Below, in pieces: positions 58,380 through 64,000 of a DNA stretch of 64,000 nucleotides. A program made the translations under genes and the position numbers. Below the pieces are notes generated by a model. It had not been told where the DNA came from. It saw only the letters and a program-made list of their open reading frames with translations, and did not search any database. Each line of letters starts with the position of its first letter. The stretch's first letter is position 1. Source of the DNA: CALKJP01 sp046299555 (GTDB lineage: Bacteria > Bacteroidota > Bacteroidia > JACCXN01); contig JBKBHS010000001.1 in the NCBI GenBank assembly GCA_046299555.1, positions 682,001-746,000 on the forward strand, given 5' to 3'.

Positions 58380-61300
58380 ATGAGTAAAGCATTATTCTAT
58401 TTATTATTTGTACTTTTATTTGTTACAAATAATACAAAAGCAGCTACTTACTATGCACGTCAAAATGGAAATTGGAGCGATCCTGCTACGTGGTCTTTAT
58501 CATGTGGAGGACCGGCTGCATCATCTATTCCAGGAGCAACAGATGATGTGGTTATTACATGTAATCTAAACAACAGAACAATAACGGTTGATGGTAATTA
58601 TTCTTGTAATAATTTAATTTTAGGTAGCGCCAACCGAGATGCTATTTTACAAATAACAACTGCCGGAAATTCCTTAACAATCAATGGAAGCTTATCTATT
58701 AATACCGGAAATTTTAATAGAACTTATCGCTTAAATGCAGGATCAGGCAATATAACTATCAATAATATTTCATATTGGGCAACATCTACAGGGACTAATG
58801 AAATTGCTGTTTCAACAGGTGTAATTAATTTTAATACAAATGTTAACTTAAGTTCTGCTCAACAATCTATAAATTTTAATGGAGCAGGAACAATTAATTT
58901 TAATCAAAATATTTCAGGATTACTTACAAGAATTTTAACGGTTGCTAATTGTAATATTAATTTTTATGGAAATGTAATTAATACTACTGCGGCTGCAAAT
59001 TTTAATGCAACTTCGAATAGTCGTTTTTATGGAAATTCAAACGCAATAACAGCAAATGCTGATATTACTTTTGGTCGAACATTTTTTATGAGTAATTCAA
59101 ATTATAACATTACTAATGCGTCCGGTAATGTTATTTTTGGGCATGATATTACGCTTAGTTCAGCTTCAACCTTAGTATTATCAAAGGGCATTATTGTAAA
59201 TAGATCATGGATAAATAATGGGGGCACATTTAATGGCGGAACTCATTTTGTAAGATTTTTAGGTATTCCAAGCACTGCTTATCAAATTGGAGGGACTCAT
59301 TCAACAACTTTCCCGGATGTATTTTTTGGAAATGCAAATGGTTCAACAAGATTTAGATATAACATTAATAGAAATATAATTGTCAATAATTTAACTTTAG
59401 AAGATAATAATGTTGCTGCCACAAGTTTTATTCGTAATAATACCGGAAACCCTTTACTTACTGTTAATGGAAATGTAACTATTAAACAATTAAATGCAAA
59501 CAGTACAAATTCGTGGTTAATTAATGCAGGCTCAGGAATTGTAAATGGTAATTTAATATTTCAAGGAACTAGTAATACTACATCAAGAATAGCAAGAGTA
59601 ATAGTTACTTCAGGGTCATTTACATTAAATGGAAATATTACCTGGATGAGTAATACAGAAGTAGCAACAGAAGTAATTTCAACAACTACCGGTACTTTAA
59701 CTTTTAATAATTCAATTAATTTAAATCGGGGTACGGGTAGAATTAGAGTTCAAAATGCAGGGGGTACCGTATATTTTAATGGAAATACTTTACCATCATT
59801 AGAATTAAATAATGGTACGGGTACTAATGCGGAATTTTTTACAGCAGCCGGTACAAATATTTATTTTAATAGAGGAATTCGTAATTATAATGTAACACTT
59901 ACCCTTGGAAACAATTCTAATACTTATTTTACAGGAAATGCAGAGGTTCTACCAAGTGCTTTAATATCTTTTGCTAATTTATACATTCAAAATGCTGCTT
60001 CTTTAAATCTATTAGGGAATATAAATATTAGAAATAATTGGATAAATAATGGAGGCACATTTGCAGCCAATACTTCTACTGTTACATTTAATGGAAATGT
60101 AAGTCAAAATATACAAGAAATTAATCCTTTTTATAGTTTAACAGCATCAACTGCAGGTAACACTATTATTTGTAATACCAATCTTACAATTTCCAATACA
60201 TTAAACATGACAGGTCATCACTTTAATCTAAATGGGAATACATTAACTTTAGGAAATGGTGCACCGGCTACATTAACAGTTTCAGGAAATAGAATTGCAT
60301 ACAATGGAACCTTTAGAAGGTATTGGCCTTCTTCAACTGCAATATCTTCAACCACAGCTCCTTTATATGGTTTATTCCCGGTTGGTGTTCAAGGCTCTTA
60401 CAGACCGGTTACAATTAATTCTACTTCTAATCCAACCTCAGCAGGTTATATTAGTGTTACACACAATGATTCTCAAAGCGCAATTGATATATCTTATAAC
60501 GATGCCGGTAATTTAATTCAAAGAATTTCAGGACAAAATGCTACAATAAATGTAAGTGGAGTTTCTGGCGGTACTTATAATTTAAGAGTTCAATATGCAG
60601 GATTTTCAAATCCTGGTGGCTCAAGTTTAACCCATTACAGAATGATTACTTATACAGGAGGAACTCCCAATAGTGTAGGAACGCACGTTGGGGCAACAGG
60701 TTCTGTTGCTGCTCCATTAGGGGGGAGAAATGCATTAACTATTTCTCAATTAAATAATGTTTTTGTAATGGGGACAACAAATGCCCTTGCTACACCAATA
60801 TTAAGAATTTATTATGCTCGTAAATCAGGTAATTGGAATGATGGTTCATCTGATGCTACTTGGTCTACGATTGCTCCCGGAGGTGCTTCATGTAATTGTA
60901 CCCCTCCAGCAAATGCTATTGTTACTATTAAAAATGGATATTCAGTTAATTTAAATGTTAATGCTACGGTTAATGATCTTTTTATAGACAGTGCTCAATT
61001 AGTTGGTACCAACAACTTAACTGTAAATAATGATTTGATAATTAATGGTACCGGAAGTTTTAATCCAACTTCGGGTAATTGGATTATTGGGAAAAATTTA
61101 ATAATCAATGGAAGTGGTACATCAAATTTCTCTAATGGTACAAATCAAATTCTTGGTAATATTGAAAACAATGCTACATTAAACTTTGGAAGTTCAACAT
61201 CTCCGCTACAAGTTAGAGGAAATTGGACAAATAACGGGACATTTAATGCCCAAAATGGAACAGTATTATTAAATGGAACTTCCTCTCAAATAATTACCGG

Positions 61301-63566
61301 TAATACCAGATTTAATAATTTAACTATTCAAAATTCCAGCGGTGTAAGTATTTCATCAGGTTCAATAATTGAGGTTAAAAATACCCTTGCAATAAATTCA
61401 GGTACCTTTAATACAAATGACAATTTAATTTTATTATCCGATTCAACTGGTACTGCTAGAATAGCGCCATTAATAAGTGGAGCTGATTTAGTTGGTGATA
61501 TTACCATGCAACGTTATGTACATGATAGCGGTTTTTCTGATCCTTTAGGAAAATGGAGAGAAATAGGATCTCCTGTAATAGGGGCAACTTTTTCTGATTG
61601 GCAAGATGATTTTACAACATGGGGATTAATTGGTTCGAATGGATTCTCAATTAATGATTTTATTTCAATTTACGAATACGATGAAACTGTAACGGATATA
61701 AGTGATTCTGGGTATGTTTCACCGGATTATATAAATGATGTAATTGAACATAAAAAAGGATATTGGGCTTATATTGATAATACACCTTTGACTATTGATG
61801 TAAAAGGTGCTCCTGGTAAAGGAACAGTAAATTTCAACGTAACATATACTTCTTCATCTGCCGGAGTAGATCACGATGGTTGGAATTTAGTAGCTAATCC
61901 TTATCCATCGCCAATAAATTGGGATGCTGCAGGATGGACTAAAACCAACATAGAAGATGCGATTTATGTTTGGAACCCTACATTACAACAATATGCTTCA
62001 TACGCAGGAGGTGTAGGAGTTAATGGTGGAACTGCCCATATTGCATCATCGCAAGCATTTTGGGTACATGCAATTGGCAGTTCCCCTTCTCTTATTGCCA
62101 CTGAAAATGTAAAATCATCAGTTGATGGAACATTTAAAAATAATAACATTACTCCTCCAAGAGGCTTATTAATTTCAATAGAAGGAAATGGATTTTCTGA
62201 TGAAACAGCTATTAGATTTTCTAATAATGCTTCAAACAATTTTGATAATCATTACGATGCTACTAAACTATGGAGTTTTAATGCCAATGTGCCAAGTATT
62301 TCAAGTGTAATGAATAATATTGATTATTCTATTAATACATTATCTGAGTTTGAAGAAGACATTACTATTCCAATTAGAGTTTGGACTTATGTATCAAGCA
62401 ATTTTACATTAAAAGTTAATTTATCCGATTTCCCTTATCATAATGCTTGTATCTTTTTAGAAGATTTACAAACTGGAGCAATTACTGATTTAAGAGTAGA
62501 TAGCACTTATTCATGCTTTATCCCTGATACTACAGACTTACCAAGATTTTTATTACATATTTCCAAACCAATTAAGGCAGAAATCAGTAATCCAACTTGT
62601 ACCAATCAAAGTAATGGTCAAATTGTAATTAAAGGAACCGGAAATGGCCCATGGAACTATGTTTGGAAAGATATAAATGGTAACATCATTCATGCTGAAA
62701 ATAATACAACAGTTGCTGATACACTGATGAACTTATCTGCAGGATTATACATTATTGAGGTTCAAAATACACTTTGCGGAAATTATGTTGATACCATAGA
62801 AGTAGTTAATCCATCACCTATCCAATTAAATTACAACATCACAGAACCATTATGTAAAAATTCAAATGATGGAGTAATTGATATTAATGTTTTTGGTGGA
62901 AATGAACCCTACACTTATTTGTGGAGTAGTGGTGATTCTGTTCAAGATTTATCAAATGCAGGAGCCGGAATGATTGCTCTTACCGTAACCGATGCAAACG
63001 GCTGTACTAATTCGTTTAGTTTTGTTTTAAATGCCCAAAATCCTTTAAGCGCTGAATTTAATTGTGCAGATACAGTTTGGTTGCAAAATGGAATAGCCAA
63101 TGTGAATTTTATAAATCAGTCAGTTGGAGCCGATAGTTACGAGTGGGATTTTGATGATGGAAATGAAATAGAAACAGCTGCAAATCCAACTTATACATTT
63201 ACAGCGGAAGGGGTATATAACATTCGTTTAAAAGCAACAAATGCTACTTGCGAAGACATTTATGAAAAAGAAATTGTAGTTCTAAGCGAACAACCCAATT
63301 CAATAACTGAAAAAGAAAATAATACATTTAATGCCAATGCATTTATTCAAGATAATAATATTTTAATAGCATTTGAAGGAATATTAAATGAAGCTTTAAA
63401 TATAAATTTAGTTGATAAATTAGGAAGAAACATTGTTGAAACAATAATTTTGAAAGATTATTCTTCATTAAAAATGATACCTGTTTCTAATTTAGCAAGC
63501 GGTATTTATTATTTAAAATTGCAAAATAGTTTATACAATAAAACAATTAAGTTAAGTATTCCATAA
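58380..63566 (+). CDS. Very large secreted T9SS protein with SprB-like and PKD domains (type A sorting signal)
   Basis: 1728 residues from ATG 58380. A TTG at 58359 is in frame but overlaps the probable -7 element, so it would not be transcribed as a start. The signal peptide ends TKA. The unit ATYYARQNGNWSDPATWS near the mature start recurs as RIYYARKSGNWNDGSSDATWS (about 815). Between them lie hundreds of residues of parallel beta-helix-like Asn/Thr/Gly-rich repeats (NGNVTIN, NNGTFNG types). About 1360-1410 and 1440-1500 are SprB-like repeats (NPTCTNQSNGQIVI.., EPLCKNSNDGVIDINVFGG). About 1515-1590 is a PKD domain (NQSVGADSYEWDFDDG). The C-terminal about 75 residues are a type A T9SS sorting domain (LGRNIVE, SNLASGIYYLKLQN). 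Probably a cell-surface or released adhesin. Confidence 0.9.
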   Translation: MSKALFYLLFVLLFVTNNTKAATYYARQNGNWSDPATWSLSCGGPAASSIPGATDDVVITCNLNNRTITVDGNYSCNNLILGSANRDAILQITTAGNSLTINGSLSINTGNFNRTYRLNAGSGNITINNISYWATSTGTNEIAVSTGVINFNTNVNLSSAQQSINFNGAGTINFNQNISGLLTRILTVANCNINFYGNVINTTAAANFNATSNSRFYGNSNAITANADITFGRTFFMSNSNYNITNASGNVIFGHDITLSSASTLVLSKGIIVNRSWINNGGTFNGGTHFVRFLGIPSTAYQIGGTHSTTFPDVFFGNANGSTRFRYNINRNIIVNNLTLEDNNVAATSFIRNNTGNPLLTVNGNVTIKQLNANSTNSWLINAGSGIVNGNLIFQGTSNTTSRIARVIVTSGSFTLNGNITWMSNTEVATEVISTTTGTLTFNNSINLNRGTGRIRVQNAGGTVYFNGNTLPSLELNNGTGTNAEFFTAAGTNIYFNRGIRNYNVTLTLGNNSNTYFTGNAEVLPSALISFANLYIQNAASLNLLGNINIRNNWINNGGTFAANTSTVTFNGNVSQNIQEINPFYSLTASTAGNTIICNTNLTISNTLNMTGHHFNLNGNTLTLGNGAPATLTVSGNRIAYNGTFRRYWPSSTAISSTTAPLYGLFPVGVQGSYRPVTINSTSNPTSAGYISVTHNDSQSAIDISYNDAGNLIQRISGQNATINVSGVSGGTYNLRVQYAGFSNPGGSSLTHYRMITYTGGTPNSVGTHVGATGSVAAPLGGRNALTISQLNNVFVMGTTNALATPILRIYYARKSGNWNDGSSDATWSTIAPGGASCNCTPPANAIVTIKNGYSVNLNVNATVNDLFIDSAQLVGTNNLTVNNDLIINGTGSFNPTSGNWIIGKNLIINGSGTSNFSNGTNQILGNIENNATLNFGSSTSPLQVRGNWTNNGTFNAQNGTVLLNGTSSQIITGNTRFNNLTIQNSSGVSISSGSIIEVKNTLAINSGTFNTNDNLILLSDSTGTARIAPLISGADLVGDITMQRYVHDSGFSDPLGKWREIGSPVIGATFSDWQDDFTTWGLIGSNGFSINDFISIYEYDETVTDISDSGYVSPDYINDVIEHKKGYWAYIDNTPLTIDVKGAPGKGTVNFNVTYTSSSAGVDHDGWNLVANPYPSPINWDAAGWTKTNIEDAIYVWNPTLQQYASYAGGVGVNGGTAHIASSQAFWVHAIGSSPSLIATENVKSSVDGTFKNNNITPPRGLLISIEGNGFSDETAIRFSNNASNNFDNHYDATKLWSFNANVPSISSVMNNIDYSINTLSEFEEDITIPIRVWTYVSSNFTLKVNLSDFPYHNACIFLEDLQTGAITDLRVDSTYSCFIPDTTDLPRFLLHISKPIKAEISNPTCTNQSNGQIVIKGTGNGPWNYVWKDINGNIIHAENNTTVADTLMNLSAGLYIIEVQNTLCGNYVDTIEVVNPSPIQLNYNITEPLCKNSNDGVIDINVFGGNEPYTYLWSSGDSVQDLSNAGAGMIALTVTDANGCTNSFSFVLNAQNPLSAEFNCADTVWLQNGIANVNFINQSVGADSYEWDFDDGNEIETAANPTYTFTAEGVYNIRLKATNATCEDIYEKEIVVLSEQPNSITEKENNTFNANAFIQDNNILIAFEGILNEALNINLVDKLGRNIVETIILKDYSSLKMIPVSNLASGIYYLKLQNSLYNKTIKLSIP

Positions 63567-63594
63567 AAAAAGCGGGATTAATCCCGCTTTTTTT
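63565..63594. terminator. Perfectly palindromic bidirectional terminator
   Basis: A7-GCGGGATT / AATCCCGC-T7 is a perfect 30-nt palindrome overlapping the stop codon of the giant gene by two bases. It also can end pgk on the minus strand. Confidence 0.92.
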
Positions 63595-63616
63595 ATTAGG
63601 TGAGTTTTGGTTTAAA

Positions 63617-64000
63617 CTATTGTTTTAAAATAGCATCAACTCCGGGAAGACTTCCTTTTTCAATGTACTCTAAAAGTGCACCGCCACCTGTTGAAACATA
63701 GCTTACTTTATCAGCTAAATGATATTTATTGATAGCAGCTACAGAATCACCGCCTCCAATTAAAGAATATGCTCCATTATCAGTAGCCTTTACAATGGCT
63801 TCAGCCACCGATTTAGTACCATGTTCAAAGTTGCTCATTTCAAATACGCCCATTGGACCATTCCATAAAATAGTTTTAGAATTTGAAATTACTTCTGCAT
63901 AAATTTTTTCTGTTTCAGGCCCAATGTCTAAACCCATGTACCCATCTGGAATTTCATTTACTTTGCAGCTAAGTCTGTTTGCATCATTGCTAAAATTATC
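63617..64000 (-). CDS. pgk: Phosphoglycerate kinase, C-terminal part (gene continues beyond the window)
   Basis: The frame is open to base 64000; 127 C-terminal codons are visible. Motifs of the nucleotide-binding lobe are PDGYMGLDIGPETEKIY, KTILWNGPMGVFEMSNFEHGTKSVAEAI, LIGGGDSVAA and the closing YVSTGGGALLEYIEKGSLPGVDAI. It catalyses the ATP-making step from 1,3-bisphosphoglycerate in glycolysis. An internal Met at 63937 is not the start. The C-terminus is normal. Confidence 0.96.
   Translation of the reverse strand, partial: DNFSNDANRLSCKVNEIPDGYMGLDIGPETEKIYAEVISNSKTILWNGPMGVFEMSNFEHGTKSVAEAIVKATDNGAYSLIGGGDSVAAINKYHLADKVSYVSTGGGALLEYIEKGSLPGVDAILKQ

Noticed and set aside
1..64000. CRISPR array, prophage or insertion sequence
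   Set aside because: No regular spaced direct repeats, Cas, transposase, integrase or phage structural proteins were seen on either strand.

Overview
The window is typical Bacteroidota chromosome. It is AT-rich (roughly one third G+C by eye) and dense with same-strand gene runs. Several promoters fit the Bacteroidota pattern TTG/TTTG-N19-20-TAnnTTTG. It carries type IX secretion (T9SS) hallmarks: a PorP/SprF protein, a gliding-motility type B C-terminal domain and a type A C-terminal domain. It also has many lipoproteins with SC-type lipoboxes, a SusD-free core, and Bacteroidota-specific families such as DUF2723 and DUF4412. I see no phage, IS transposase, integrase, rRNA or CRISPR array. I would place it in Bacteroidota without going lower in rank.

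Layout. 0-7 kb: the end of a membrane protein; an SDR divergent from two kynurenine-route enzymes (3-hydroxyanthranilate dioxygenase and ACMS decarboxylase) that are separated by a stand-alone four-helix-bundle gene; a triple-repeat coiled-coil protein; an AarF/UbiB-type kinase with a small coiled-coil partner; a CBS protein. 7-26 kb: two tRNA-Arg genes plus a 21-nt copy of one 3' end, metG, LD-carboxypeptidase, yraN, rluB, an AsmA-like protein, an orphan histidine kinase, hemW, a cyclase-family hydrolase, an Lrp regulator, an M20 hydrolase, a half-size TSUP permease, a large propeller/barrel surface protein, a metallo-hydrolase and recX. 26-31 kb: a lipoprotein operon around a DUF1501 Tat protein with DUF1549-like and cytochrome-like partners. 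31-40 kb: cyclophilin, pheS, hflX with cytochrome-like genes, and three tandem amidohydrolase-like domains. 40-47 kb: PorP/SprF and a T9SS-exported CotH kinase, divergent from a lipoprotein, a YD-repeat-like protein, a VTC-domain protein and a DUF4956 membrane protein. 47-51.5 kb: rimP-nusA-infB with several strong RNA hairpins. 51.5-58 kb: a cell-envelope operon (DUF2723, methyltransferase, polysaccharide deacetylase, a protein of about 21 YwqK-like repeats). 58-64 kb: a 1.7-kilo-residue secreted T9SS protein and the end of pgk.

The most interesting items are: (i) two identical palindromic cores (GATAATTATC), plus a related GAT-N4-ATC site, all centred exactly 36.5 nt upstream of the last base of a TAnnTTTG-like -7 element, which suggests a shared CRP/FNR-family regulon; (ii) the CotH-VTC-DUF4956 set coupled to T9SS; (iii) the DUF1549-like/DUF1501/cytochrome-like lipoprotein operon, a small relative of the planctomycete arrangement; (iv) the catalytically degenerate amidohydrolase domains beside an intact one. 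All functional calls are from reading motifs in the translated sequence. No database search was possible.
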